From NCBI RefSeq assembly GCF_013618475.1, contig NZ_JABJVN010000001.1, positions 868,001-932,000 on the forward strand: DNA of 64,000 bases, in the 5' to 3' direction. This DNA comes from Saccharibacillus deserti (GTDB taxonomy: Bacteria > Bacillota > Bacilli > Paenibacillales > Paenibacillaceae). Positions 54,322-63,890 of the stretch are shown in pieces. A program made the translations under genes and the position numbers. The number at the start of each line of letters is the position of its first letter. Within the stretch, counting starts at the first letter, position 1. The notes below the pieces were generated by a model. It saw nothing but the letters and a program-made list of their open reading frames with translations. It had not been told where the DNA came from and did no database searches.

Positions 54322-55377
54322 ATGACTCCCAAATCGACAAATTCCAAAAGAACGACCAGTCAGGATGTGGCGCGTCTGGCCGGCGTCTCGCGCAGCGTGG
54401 TCTCGGCCGTACTGAACGGGACGCCGGGAATCGGCGTGGGCGAGCAGACGCGCGAAAAGGTGCTGGAAGCGATTCGCCAGTTGGATTACCATGTGGACGC
54501 GCGCGCGCGCGGAATGAAGACGGGCCGCAGCATGACGCTTGCCGCATTCGGCGATACGGGCCATCCGCTGTTTATGCGGCTGCTGGAAGGCATGCAGCGG
54601 GCGGGGGAAGCGCAGGGCTACCATCTGCTGCTCAGCTCGCCGGGGCGGGGAAAGCCCGGCGAAGCGCGCGCCGAACTGCTGGAACTTTACCATCAGCGCA
54701 GAATTGACGGAATTGTGACGCTTGACGATACCAGTTATGCAGATCCGGAGTGGGCGGAGCGGATCCGCGCGATCGGCGTGCCTTACGTATCGGTGGAAGG
54801 ATATGCCGAGACGGAAAATATTCATTCCGTGCATGCCGATTACCGGGGCAGTATAGAGACGGCGCTCGACTATTTGCGGGCGAAGTCTCCCCGGTCCGTC
54901 TCCGCTCCGGAGTACGCGGAAGTATTCAGCGCTTCGCACGGCGGCCGAATCAACGAAGCGGAGCGGCAGCGCAGGCAGGGCTATGAAGACTGGTGCCGGA
55001 GGCACGGTTTGCAGCCGGCCGTGTCGCGCCATCTGCAGCAGGCCGACCGGGTAGACTGGACCGGCTGGTGCCAACGGCGCAGCGGGCGCAAGCAGGCTCC
55101 GCCGGTTCTGGTGAATTGGTCCAGTGCGGTTCCCGATCTGTACCGCGCCGCGCGAACCTGCGGATTGACCGTCGGCGGCGATCTGCGCGTGATGGCCGCC
55201 GACAATACGATTCAAGGCGACGTATTGAGCGTGCCGACGCTCAGCTGCGTGGAGATTCCTTATGCGGCAATGGGCGAAGCGGCGGTCGCCGGCGTGCTGA
55301 GGCAGGCGCAGGGCGAGAGCGGATCGCCTTCCAAGCTGCGGCTGCCCGCCCTGCTGAAGCCGGGCGAGAGCGCGTAA
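54322..55377 (+). CDS. LacI family regulator of the mannosidase gene
   Basis: A 351-residue LacI-type protein. The helix-turn-helix is TSQDVARLAGVSRSVVSAVLNGTPGIG, where Val replaces the usual Thr of the recognition helix (SRSVVSAVLN); the effector domain follows. ATG 54322 follows GAGGTG by five bases; ATG 54319 is also possible. The gene lies just upstream of a GH38 mannosidase on the same strand, and the same palindrome precedes both, so it probably represses itself and the mannosidase until an inducer appears. Confidence 0.88.
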   Translation: MTPKSTNSKRTTSQDVARLAGVSRSVVSAVLNGTPGIGVGEQTREKVLEAIRQLDYHVDARARGMKTGRSMTLAAFGDTGHPLFMRLLEGMQRAGEAQGYHLLLSSPGRGKPGEARAELLELYHQRRIDGIVTLDDTSYADPEWAERIRAIGVPYVSVEGYAETENIHSVHADYRGSIETALDYLRAKSPRSVSAPEYAEVFSASHGGRINEAERQRRQGYEDWCRRHGLQPAVSRHLQQADRVDWTGWCQRRSGRKQAPPVLVNWSSAVPDLYRAARTCGLTVGGDLRVMAADNTIQGDVLSVPTLSCVEIPYAAMGEAAVAGVLRQAQGESGSPSKLRLPALLKPGESA

Positions 55378-55531
55378 TTCCGTTCGCCCATGCGGGGGGA
55401 CGAATATCGGGCGGCGCAGTCCGCAGAAGATCGGCCGGAGCTTTGGCGGACAGAATTGAGAGTAGATGGTTTGGTCGGCAGCTTCAGAATTCAAGGCGGC
55501 ATTCTTCGGAAGCCGCCCATTTCTTGGTCAC

Positions 55532-55545
55532 ATAACACGTGTTAT
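55532..55545. promoter_or_regulatory. Second copy of the LacI operator before the mannosidase
   Basis: ATAACACGTGTTAT is a perfect palindrome identical to the core of the 54287-54302 site. It lies 15 bases before the mannosidase ATG, overlapping where its transcript would start. Confidence 0.85.
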
Positions 55546-55560
55546 ACAGGGAGCGATGAG

Positions 55561-58500
55561 ATGTTTTCAACCGAAGAAAAACTGGCTGCACGCATTCAGG
55601 AGCTGGAAGCTTACCGATACAGGGAGCCGATCGAACTCGGCGAATGGGCCGGGATCGAAGATGAAGAAGGAGCCAATGGCGCTTATCCGCCGGTCTCGTT
55701 CCGCGAAGGGCGGACGTATGCGATCGGCGACCGCTGGAGCGGGCGGGATCGCTATATCTGGCTGCAGCGCCGCGTAGAGATTCCGGCCGAATGGAGCGGC
55801 CGCCGCATTGTCGGTTTGTTCGATTTCGGCCGCACGGGCGATTTCTACAACAGCGGCTTCGAATCGCTGTTGTTCGTGGACGGGCATCCGTATCAGGGCG
55901 TAGATTCGAATCATTTGGAAGTTTTTTTGGAAGCGGATACAATCGGCCGGACACTCGAGCTGTCTTTCCGGCTCTGGTCGGGACTTGAAGGCGGCGGCCT
56001 GCCTACCCCTCAGGAGCATGTGATCCGTGCGGCGAGGCTGACATGGCTCGACGAAGCGGCGGACGATTTGTATTACAGGGCGCGAGCCGTGCTTGGCGTC
56101 TGCCGGGAACTGCCGGAGAATAACGCGCTGAAGCCGGAGCTGCTGTCTGCACTCAACCGCGCGTTTGGCGCGATCGACTGGTCCAAACCGGGGAGTGCCG
56201 GTTTTTACGACAGCGTAGAGGCGGCGGGCCGGGAACTGCAGAGCCGCTTATCCGGCATCCGCAGCGCGGAACATCCGGTCACGGTCACGGCGGTGGGACA
56301 TACGCATATCGATGTGGCCTGGTTATGGCGGCTGACCCACACCCGGGAAAAAGCGGCGCGTTCTTTCTCGACCGTGCTGCGTCTGATGCGCCAATTTCCG
56401 GAGTACGTCTTTTTGCAAACCCAGCCCCAGCTGTACGCCTACATGAAGCAGGATTACCCGGAGCTGTACGAACAAATCGCCGAGCGGGTCCGCGAAGGAC
56501 GCTGGGAGGCGGGCGGCGCGATGTGGCTGGAAGCCGACTGCAATCTGACGAGCGGCGAGTCGCTGGTACGTCAGATTCTGTACGGCACACAGTTTTTCCG
56601 GGATGAATTCGGCGTGGAGTGCAAGCATCTGTGGCTGCCCGACGTGTTCGGTTACAGCTGGGCGCTGCCGCAGATTCTGCGCAAATCCGGGATCGGGACG
56701 TTCATGACGACAAAGCTCGGATGGAACCGCTACAACAAGATGCCGCACGATACGTTCTACTGGCGGGGGATCGACGGCAGCGAAGTGCTGACCCATTTTA
56801 TCACGACGCGCGCCAAACCTTTGTCCCAGGGCGTTACGTACAACGGGGTGATCGAAGCTTTTTCCGTGCAGGGGATCTGGGATTTGTACCGGGACAAAAA
56901 TCTCAATACCGAACTGCTGCTGGCGTACGGCTACGGCGACGGAGGAGGGGGCGTCAACCGCGACATGCTGGAAATGCGCCGGCGCTTGGATACGCTGCCG
57001 GGTATTCCGAGCGTCAAGCCGGGCCGCGCGGACGACTATTTCGAGCGCTTGAACGAGACGATCCGGACCACCGGCGAATACGTGCACACCTGGGACGGCG
57101 AACTGTACTTGGAGACGCATCGGGGGACGTATACGAGTCAGGCGCACAACAAGCGGATGAACCGGAAGCTGGAAATGACCTACCGGGAAGCCGAATGGCT
57201 GCATGTGCTGCTGGCGGCGGAGCAGGGAGATTTCGGGAGTTATCCGGCGGCGGAGCTGCTGGAAGGCTGGCAAATCCTGCTGCGCAACCAGTTCCACGAT
57301 ATCATTCCGGGCTCGGCGATCCGGGAAGTGTACGAAGATTCGCGCGTCGAATACGAACAAGCGGAGCGGATCGGCGGAACTCTGGTGGAGCTTGCGGCGC
57401 GGCAGTTAACGCAGGATTCCGCGGCGGAACAGGCCGCTGCGCACCCTTCGAATACGCCGGTTGTCGCCGCGCTGGATCCCGCGACCGCGGCCTCCGGCGA
57501 ACTCCGGGAGACTAATGCCGAACCGTCTGCCGGGGAAACGGCCTATACCGTGTTCAGCGGCGCTTTCTTCGAACGGACCGGCTTGGTGGACGTGCGCTGC
57601 GAAGACGCCGCCAACCGCTCCTGGACGGATGCGCAGGGCCGCGGTCTGCGCGCCCAGCCTATGGAAGGCGGCGAATGGCTCGTCGAAGTGCCGTCGCTGC
57701 CGCCCATGGGGAGCACGGTCATTTACGCCTCGGCTGCTGCAAATCAAGCCGGGCAAGAAGAACCTTTCGCCCGGGAAGAAGCACGGTTGACGACGCCTTT
57801 CTATGTGCTGGAATGGAACGAAGCGGGGCAGCTCAGCCGTATCTTCGACCGGGAAGCGCAGCGCGAAGTGCTCTTCGACGGCGAATGCGGCAACGTGATG
57901 CAGGTGTTCGAAGACAAACCGCTGGAATACGACGCCTGGAATATCGATCTGGACGATATGCAAAAAAAGCGCGAAATCACGGATGTAATCTCGATGGAGT
58001 GGATCCGCACCGGGCCGCTTGCGGCCGTGCTGCGCACGGTCTGGCGTTATATGGACTCTTCCGTCACCCAGGACATGAAGGTTTACGCGAGCCGGCGGCA
58101 GATCGATTTCGAGACGACGGTAGACTGGCGGGAACAGCATCAACTGCTCAAGGTGTCATTCCCGGCTGCGATCCGTGCGACCGAAGCGACTTACGATATC
58201 CAGTTCGGCAACGTCAAACGGCCGACGCACTGGAATACAAGTTGGGACTACGCGCGCTTCGAGAGTGTCGGCCATCAATGGGCGGATTTGTCGGAGCGGG
58301 ATTACGGCGTGAGCCTGCTGAACGACTGCAAATACGGCTACGATATCAAAGACCACACGATCCGGCTGACCTTGATCAAGTCGGCGACCGATCCGGACTG
58401 GAGCGCCGATCAGGGTGAACATGTGTTCACCTATGCTCTGCTGCCGCATGCCGGCGATTGGGCGGAAGGCCGCACGGCGGAAGAAGCATGGTCGCTGAAC

Positions 58501-58815
58501 GATCCGCCGAGAGCGGTCCGCGGAGCGTATACCGCCGGAGCAGGCCGCTCGCTGATCCGGACGGATACGGCGGGAATCGCAATCGATGCGATCAAGCGTG
58601 CCGAAGACGGCGGCGGATTTATCGTGCGGCTGCACGAATACATGGGACGCCGGATTCAGGTCAATATTTCCAGCGATTATCCCGTTTCTTCGTGGCGGGT
58701 ATGCGATCTGCTGGAACGCTCGATCGAAGGCGAGCCGGAGAGCCTTGGCGCGCACAGACGGCAGCTGTTCAAACCGTACGAGATCATCACGCTGCGCGTG
58801 AATGTGCAGCACTGA
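55561..58815 (+). CDS. Alpha-mannosidase, glycoside hydrolase family 38, second copy
   Basis: A 1084-residue GH38 enzyme, similar over its whole length to the one at 4340-7666. The metal site HTHIDVAWLW starts at residue 247, the nucleophile is Asp361 in LPDVFGYSW and NQFHDIIPGS follows. ATG 55561 is preceded by CAGGGAGCG. The middle linker (residues about 620-660) and the C-terminal region are the most different from the first copy, hinting at a different specificity. The LacI-type operator just upstream predicts regulation separate from the first copy. Confidence 0.93.
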   Translation: MFSTEEKLAARIQELEAYRYREPIELGEWAGIEDEEGANGAYPPVSFREGRTYAIGDRWSGRDRYIWLQRRVEIPAEWSGRRIVGLFDFGRTGDFYNSGFESLLFVDGHPYQGVDSNHLEVFLEADTIGRTLELSFRLWSGLEGGGLPTPQEHVIRAARLTWLDEAADDLYYRARAVLGVCRELPENNALKPELLSALNRAFGAIDWSKPGSAGFYDSVEAAGRELQSRLSGIRSAEHPVTVTAVGHTHIDVAWLWRLTHTREKAARSFSTVLRLMRQFPEYVFLQTQPQLYAYMKQDYPELYEQIAERVREGRWEAGGAMWLEADCNLTSGESLVRQILYGTQFFRDEFGVECKHLWLPDVFGYSWALPQILRKSGIGTFMTTKLGWNRYNKMPHDTFYWRGIDGSEVLTHFITTRAKPLSQGVTYNGVIEAFSVQGIWDLYRDKNLNTELLLAYGYGDGGGGVNRDMLEMRRRLDTLPGIPSVKPGRADDYFERLNETIRTTGEYVHTWDGELYLETHRGTYTSQAHNKRMNRKLEMTYREAEWLHVLLAAEQGDFGSYPAAELLEGWQILLRNQFHDIIPGSAIREVYEDSRVEYEQAERIGGTLVELAARQLTQDSAAEQAAAHPSNTPVVAALDPATAASGELRETNAEPSAGETAYTVFSGAFFERTGLVDVRCEDAANRSWTDAQGRGLRAQPMEGGEWLVEVPSLPPMGSTVIYASAAANQAGQEEPFAREEARLTTPFYVLEWNEAGQLSRIFDREAQREVLFDGECGNVMQVFEDKPLEYDAWNIDLDDMQKKREITDVISMEWIRTGPLAAVLRTVWRYMDSSVTQDMKVYASRRQIDFETTVDWREQHQLLKVSFPAAIRATEATYDIQFGNVKRPTHWNTSWDYARFESVGHQWADLSERDYGVSLLNDCKYGYDIKDHTIRLTLIKSATDPDWSADQGEHVFTYALLPHAGDWAEGRTAEEAWSLNDPPRAVRGAYTAGAGRSLIRTDTAGIAIDAIKRAEDGGGFIVRLHEYMGRRIQVNISSDYPVSSWRVCDLLERSIEGEPESLGAHRRQLFKPYEIITLRVNVQH

Positions 58816-58891
58816 GGACCGAGCCGGCGCTTCATCGGAAAATAGTCTTCGGCAATACGCAGAGAAGATGGAGCGGGGCGGGAAGTTCGGC

Positions 58892-58931
58892 AAGAAGCCG
58901 GGCGGAAGAAATTTCCGCCCGGCTTCTTTTT
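58892..58931. terminator. Bidirectional terminator between mannosidase and AraC genes
   Basis: AAGAAGCCGGGCGGAA pairs with TTCCGCCCGGCTTCTT across a short loop, with flanking A and T runs. Confidence 0.92.
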
Positions 58932-58958
58932 CGTACACGAACAGGAGTCGGCAGGTCG

Positions 58959-59837
58959 TCAGTCCGCTCCGCCCGCTGTCCGCTCCATATTCCGATATTC
59001 GCGCGGCGAGACGCCCGACAGGCGTTTGAACATTTTGCCGAAATGCGAAAAGTTGTCGAAGCCGGCAAGTTCGGAGACGAGCGTCACACTGTGCCGGGTC
59101 TCCCGCAGCAGGCGCTGGGCTTCCCGGATCCGGGTCAGATTGACGTATTCCGCGAATCCGAATCCCGTGACTTCTTTGAACGTCCGGCTCAAGTGGCTGC
59201 GGCTGATATAGAAGCGCCGCGCCAATTCGTCCAGCTCCAGCGGTTCTGCGAAATGCCGGTTGATATGACGTACGATTTCCGCGACTTTGCGCCGGACGGG
59301 CGTCGGCTCGGGGCGGGGAAGGGTGTCGCTTCTGCCTGAAGCCCGGGCGGCGAGCAGCAGCAGTTCCCCCGCCATATGGCGAATATGCAGGCGATAGCCG
59401 GCCGGACGTTCATGCAGCTCTCGCAGCAGCGACAGCAGCAGTTCCTCGGCGCGCAGCTTTTCCTGTAAATTGAGCGAAACGAGCGCATCCCCGCGGGTAA
59501 AAGGCGTCCGCAGCAGCTCCCGTTCTTCCGGCGGATATTCGTCGAAATAAGCGGGCGAAAAATACAGCACTACCCGCTCGTGATCGGGAATTCCGGAATC
59601 GGTACTTTTGTGTACGGCGTTGGAATCGATCAGGACAAGATCGCCCGCGGAGACCCGGTAGGCGCTGTCTTTGACAAAATAGTTGCGCTCGCCGCTGAAC
59701 AGGTAATACAGCTCACAGCCGGCATGGTAATGGTTCTGCAGCATGGAGAAGTGTCCGATGCGGCGGTCGAACTCGGCCCGAACAAGGTCGTGCGGTTCGC
59801 CGTAACGCATCAGGTCGGGAAGCTGCTGAAGCTGCAT
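58959..59837 (-). CDS. AraC family regulator beside the acetylesterase
   Basis: A 292-residue regulator with an N-terminal cupin (NHYHAGCELYYLFSGERNYFVKDSAYRVSAGDLVLIDSNAVH) and a C-terminal AraC DNA-binding domain (LDELARRFYISRSHLSRTFKEVTGFGFAEYVNLTRI). ATG 59837 is preceded by AAAGGAG. It is divergent from the SGNH esterase and probably controls it; related YesS/AraC proteins control rhamnogalacturonan genes in B. subtilis, though that link is only suggestive. Confidence 0.88.
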   Translation of the reverse strand: MQLQQLPDLMRYGEPHDLVRAEFDRRIGHFSMLQNHYHAGCELYYLFSGERNYFVKDSAYRVSAGDLVLIDSNAVHKSTDSGIPDHERVVLYFSPAYFDEYPPEERELLRTPFTRGDALVSLNLQEKLRAEELLLSLLRELHERPAGYRLHIRHMAGELLLLAARASGRSDTLPRPEPTPVRRKVAEIVRHINRHFAEPLELDELARRFYISRSHLSRTFKEVTGFGFAEYVNLTRIREAQRLLRETRHSVTLVSELAGFDNFSHFGKMFKRLSGVSPREYRNMERTAGGAD

Positions 59838-60008
59838 GGGAAGCTCCTTTCGGCGCGTAGGAAGAATACGCTTTCATATTATGGGACTATTTTAGCAAAA
59901 AAAGCGGGGTTCCTGTCAAAAAGGTGCGAAAAGCGGAGTCAGCATGCAAATGGTGGGATAGCCTTGCAGAAAGGAAAGATTCCATTATACGGAAGTAGGG
60001 CTGCGGAC

Positions 60009-60695
60009 ATGGGCAAAACCTTTTATTTGGCGGGCGATTCGACAATGGCGGAGTATCCGCCCGAAAGACTGCCGATGCAGGGCTGGGGCGCAAAGCTCGA
60101 TTTGTTTTTGGACAAAGAAGTGCGGGTGGTCAACGAAGCGATATGCGGGCGCAGCAGCAAAAGCTTTATCGGAGAAGGAAGGCTGGAGCGGATTCTGGAA
60201 GCCATCGGCGAAGGGGATGTGCTGCTGATCCAGTTCGGACACAACGACGAGAAGGATGATCCCGACCGGCATACGAGTCCGTGGAGTACCTATGCCGACA
60301 CGCTGAAGCAATATCTCGACGGAGCAAGGGAGCGGGGAGCGCAGCCGGTACTGATTACGCCGATCTCCCGCCGTTATTTCGATGCCGACGGGCTGCTGAC
60401 GCCGACGCACGGCGATTATCCGCGGGCGATGGAAGCGCTGGCGCAGCGCGAACGGGTGCCGCTGATCGACCTGACGGGCCGCAGCGCTTCGATATTCAAG
60501 GAAATGGGGCCGCAGCGTTCGAGAAGCTGGTTTGCGCAGCTTCTTCCGGGCGAGCATGACAACTATCCGGACGGAATCGCCGACGATACGCATTTGAACG
60601 AGACCGGCGCGGAAGCGGTGGCCAAGATCGCGGCCCAGGCGCTTGAAGCGGCGGGATTGGCTGCAGGCCTGCGACGAAGTATCGGAGGAGCTTGA
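60009..60695 (+). CDS. SGNH-type rhamnogalacturonan acetylesterase-like protein
   Basis: A 228-residue esterase with the SGNH blocks: GDSTM near residue 9 (nucleophile Ser), the Gly of AICGRSSKSF, FGHND and the Asp-x-x-His of DDTHLN. The pattern matches YesT/RhgT, which remove acetyl groups from pectic rhamnogalacturonan. No signal peptide is seen, so it may act on imported oligosaccharides. ATG 60009 has only a weak ribosome site (GTAGGG). Transcribed away from its likely AraC regulator. Confidence 0.85.
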   Translation: MGKTFYLAGDSTMAEYPPERLPMQGWGAKLDLFLDKEVRVVNEAICGRSSKSFIGEGRLERILEAIGEGDVLLIQFGHNDEKDDPDRHTSPWSTYADTLKQYLDGARERGAQPVLITPISRRYFDADGLLTPTHGDYPRAMEALAQRERVPLIDLTGRSASIFKEMGPQRSRSWFAQLLPGEHDNYPDGIADDTHLNETGAEAVAKIAAQALEAAGLAAGLRRSIGGA

Positions 60696-60727
60696 AGCCG
60701 GCGACCGGCAGCGGAATATTTCGGCGC

Positions 60728-60762
60728 ACCGCCTTTCCTTTTTGCTGGAGAGGCGGTCTTTG
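60728..60762 (+). terminator. Rho-independent terminator after the acetylesterase
   Basis: ACCGCCT pairs with AGGCGGT around a T-rich loop, followed by CTTT. The T run is short. Confidence 0.6.
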
Positions 60763-60826
60763 CCGTGTTAAAATTCGGGTGAACAGCCAACCGAACAGAA
60801 AAGACCGATAAGGAGGGCATAGACCT

Positions 60827-61330
60827 ATGGAAATTCGACTGCTGCATCCCGGCGATGCGGAAGATTACTTGAATCTGCGCCTCGAAGCGCTTCGTCTGCA
60901 TCCGGAAGCTTTCGGTTCGAGCTATGAGGAAGAGTGCGGCGACACGCCGGTCAAATACGAAGAGCGTTTCGCCGGGGGAGCATTTTTTACATACGGAGTT
61001 TTTGTGGAGGGCCAATTGTGCGGTTCGGCGACTCTCGTTCCCGCGATGCGCCATAAGCTGAGGCATCGCGCGCAGATCGTCTCGGTGTATGTCTCGGAAG
61101 GCCTTCGAAGGCGCGGAGCCGCCCGTGCGCTTCTTGCCGCCGTCTGCGGCAAAGCGCTGGAACTGGATAACATCGAACAGCTGCATCTGAGCGTCACGTC
61201 GACGAACCTTTCCGCCGTTTCCTTGTATGAATCGATCGGATTCGAGACTTACGGCGAAGAGAAACACGCGCTTAAGATAGACGGGAGATATTTGGACGAA
61301 AAGCTCATGGTCCGTTTTCTGCGGGGCTAA
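60827..61330 (+). CDS. GNAT family N-acetyltransferase
   Basis: A 167-residue acetyltransferase. Acetyl-CoA-binding motif A is visible in IVSVYVSEGLRRRGAARALL (the RRRGAA pyrophosphate loop) and motif B in LHLSVTSTNLSAVSLYESIGFETYG. The acceptor is unknown; candidates include amino groups of small molecules or protein N-termini. ATG 60827 follows AAGGAGGGC. It stands between a terminator and the LuxR-type activator gene. Confidence 0.9.
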   Translation: MEIRLLHPGDAEDYLNLRLEALRLHPEAFGSSYEEECGDTPVKYEERFAGGAFFTYGVFVEGQLCGSATLVPAMRHKLRHRAQIVSVYVSEGLRRRGAARALLAAVCGKALELDNIEQLHLSVTSTNLSAVSLYESIGFETYGEEKHALKIDGRYLDEKLMVRFLRG

Positions 61331-61415
61331 ACCCCGGTGAACGGACGATCCGAAGACGAAGCGTGTACGGAAACGGCGGCATGCTGCCCAAAAATGAATC
61401 GGAAAGGAGTGCGCC

Positions 61416-63806
61416 ATGCGCCCACCGCTGATCGAGACCAAGCTGTTTGTCCCTCGCATTCTTTCCGGTACGGTGGATCGCCCGCATCTGATCGGGCTGC
61501 TGGAAGCCGGAAGCAGGCGGAAGCTGACCGTGATTGCCGCTCCGGCGGGATACGGCAAAACCACACTGGCTGCGCAGTGGCTGGCCGCCTGCGGCCTCCC
61601 AGCCGCTTGGATCACGCTGGACGAAGGAGATAACGACTTCGCACGGTTCCTGACGTATTTCACCGCAGCGGTCGACCGGCACTCCGGGCGCCGTTCGGGA
61701 GAAGCGCTGCGGCTGCTGGAATCGCCGCAGCCGCCTTCGCCCGAAACGACGGGAACGGTGCTGATCGCCGGTTTGGATCAATCCGCCGATCCGTGCGTTT
61801 TGGTGCTGGACGACTATCATACGATTCGTGCGGAGACGGTGCACCGTCTGATCTCGTTCCTGCTCCATTATCTGCCGCCCCACATCCGCTTGGTTCTGCT
61901 GACGCGAGAAGAGCCGGATCTTCCGCTTGCCCGGCTGCGCATTCAAGGCGAAGTGAACGATATCGGCACGGCGGAACTTCGCTTCGGACCGGACGAGACA
62001 TTCGCTTTTCTGAACGAGGCGGCGGGAATATCCGTTCGCCGCGAAGAGCTTTACGCTCTGGCCGAGCGGACCGAAGGATGGATAGCCGGACTGCAGTTTG
62101 CCGCTGCGTCGCTTCGGGATCGTCCGTTATCCGGTCAACAGCTGCAGGATTTCGGCGGCAGCCGAAGCGGGTTGACGGATTATCTGATCGAAGAGGTGCT
62201 GCACAAACAGCCCGAGTCCGTTCAGCGGTTCCTGCTTCGGACTTCGTTTTTGGAACGTCTTTGCGGCTCGCTTTGCGATGCGGTTCTGCTGGATGCTTCT
62301 CTTTCGGGCCAAAAGATGCTGCGGCTGCTCGAACGCGCCCATCTGTTTGTCGTGCCGCTGGACGATGAACGGCATTGGTACAGATATCATCCGCTTTTTG
62401 CCGAGGCTTTGCGCAGAAGATGGCGATGGCTTACCGATTCAGTGCGGGAAAAAGACGAAGAAGCGGAGCGGTATGCCCGCGCCAGTGATTGGTACGCGGG
62501 CAGCGGGCTGCTCGGTGAGAGTTTCGCCTACGCGGTTGGATCGGGCCGGTTCGAACTTGCCGCGAAGCTTGCGGAAGGAGAAGGGATGCCGCTGCATCTT
62601 CTCGGTGAAATGCGTTCTGTGCTTCGCTGGCTCGAGTCTCTTCCGCCCAGCATGCTTGATGAGAGGCCTTCGCTCTGGGTCTTGTACGGTTCCGCTCTGC
62701 TGCTGGCGGGCAGACCGACGGAAATCGAATCGAAATTCCAAGCGGCGGAGGCGCTCATGGAAGAATGGGGATCGGATACGCGGACACGGAATCTGAGAGG
62801 GCTGATTGCCGCTACCCGGGCTGCGGCTGTCGGTGTAGCCATCGCAGGGCACGCCGGATCCGCCGATCGGCGGCTTGAAGCGGCCGAAGATATCCTGCAG
62901 GCCGGCGAAGCGGAAGACAAGACATCCGCGCTCATCGAGCGGATCGTGGGGGACGGCGGACGCGCTTTGCGGCGTACCGAAGAATTGGAGGCGGTCATTC
63001 GGCTGTCGCAGCTGGCTATCCGGGATTTGGATACCCGCATGATGCCGATTCGAATGACCATGTACTGGCTGATTGGTGCGGCATCCCGTTTCCTTGGGTA
63101 TAACGGGCAGGCGGAGAAGGCGTATTCCGCGGTTCTGAACCTCGATCGTAAACTCGGCGGAAGCCTGATCGGGGCGATGGCGAATACGGATCTCGGCAGA
63201 TTGTACGAAGAAGAAGCCCGCCTGCATGAAGCGGAAGATTGTTACCGCCGTGCACTGGACAACCTGAGAGAGCTGCCTCTTCAAGCGGCCTACGAAGCCT
63301 GCCTTGGGAGAGCCCGGATCTTCCGGAAACGGAAAGAACCGGAAAAAGCGCTGGAGTATGTTCGGAAAAGCCGGGAGCTGGCGCGGCGCAGCGGAAATCC
63401 GGAACTGGAATTGGAAGCCCTGCTTCTGGCGGGGAGGGTTTGGTTGGATAGCGGGCAGACGGAAGAAGCCGAAGCCATGGCGTCGGAAGCGGACAAGAAG
63501 GTACACTTTCATCGTCTGCCCGACGGCTCTGCCAAAGTTGCGCGGTTCCGAACGTCGATTCTCGAGTATCGCTCTGCCCGGCGAATCGAAGGCTTTGCGT
63601 ATCCGACGCCCGAGCCGCTGACTCTCCGGGAAACCGAAATCCTGCGGCTAATCGCCGACGGTCTGTCGAACGCCGAGATCGGAGCCAGGCTGTTTCTGGC
63701 ACTCGATACGGTGAAAGGGCATAACCGGCGGATCTTTGGGAAGCTGCAGGTCCAGCGCCGGACCGAAGCGATTGCCCGGGCGAGAAAGCTCGGCTTGATC
63801 GACTGA
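61416..63806 (+). CDS. MalT/LAL-type ATP-dependent LuxR family activator
   Basis: A 796-residue activator. An N-terminal STAND/NTPase module has Walker A APAGYGKTT (about residues 42-50) and Walker B-like CVLVLDDYH; winged-helix and TPR-like helical repeats fill the middle; the C-terminus is a LuxR helix-turn-helix (LTLRETEILRLIADGLSNAEIGARLFLALDTVKGHNRRIFGKL). Such proteins activate genes when an inducer binds the repeats. ATG 61416 is preceded by AAAGGAGTG. The likely target is the membrane protein gene starting at 63891. Confidence 0.9.
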   Translation: MRPPLIETKLFVPRILSGTVDRPHLIGLLEAGSRRKLTVIAAPAGYGKTTLAAQWLAACGLPAAWITLDEGDNDFARFLTYFTAAVDRHSGRRSGEALRLLESPQPPSPETTGTVLIAGLDQSADPCVLVLDDYHTIRAETVHRLISFLLHYLPPHIRLVLLTREEPDLPLARLRIQGEVNDIGTAELRFGPDETFAFLNEAAGISVRREELYALAERTEGWIAGLQFAAASLRDRPLSGQQLQDFGGSRSGLTDYLIEEVLHKQPESVQRFLLRTSFLERLCGSLCDAVLLDASLSGQKMLRLLERAHLFVVPLDDERHWYRYHPLFAEALRRRWRWLTDSVREKDEEAERYARASDWYAGSGLLGESFAYAVGSGRFELAAKLAEGEGMPLHLLGEMRSVLRWLESLPPSMLDERPSLWVLYGSALLLAGRPTEIESKFQAAEALMEEWGSDTRTRNLRGLIAATRAAAVGVAIAGHAGSADRRLEAAEDILQAGEAEDKTSALIERIVGDGGRALRRTEELEAVIRLSQLAIRDLDTRMMPIRMTMYWLIGAASRFLGYNGQAEKAYSAVLNLDRKLGGSLIGAMANTDLGRLYEEEARLHEAEDCYRRALDNLRELPLQAAYEACLGRARIFRKRKEPEKALEYVRKSRELARRSGNPELELEALLLAGRVWLDSGQTEEAEAMASEADKKVHFHRLPDGSAKVARFRTSILEYRSARRIEGFAYPTPEPLTLRETEILRLIADGLSNAEIGARLFLALDTVKGHNRRIFGKLQVQRRTEAIARARKLGLID

Positions 63807-63890
63807 TCCACACTTAAGTGTCTAGGCTTGTTCCGCTCTTTCCGATATGCTGACGGAGATCACGATTCGAGAAGCGAAGGGGAGCGGACG

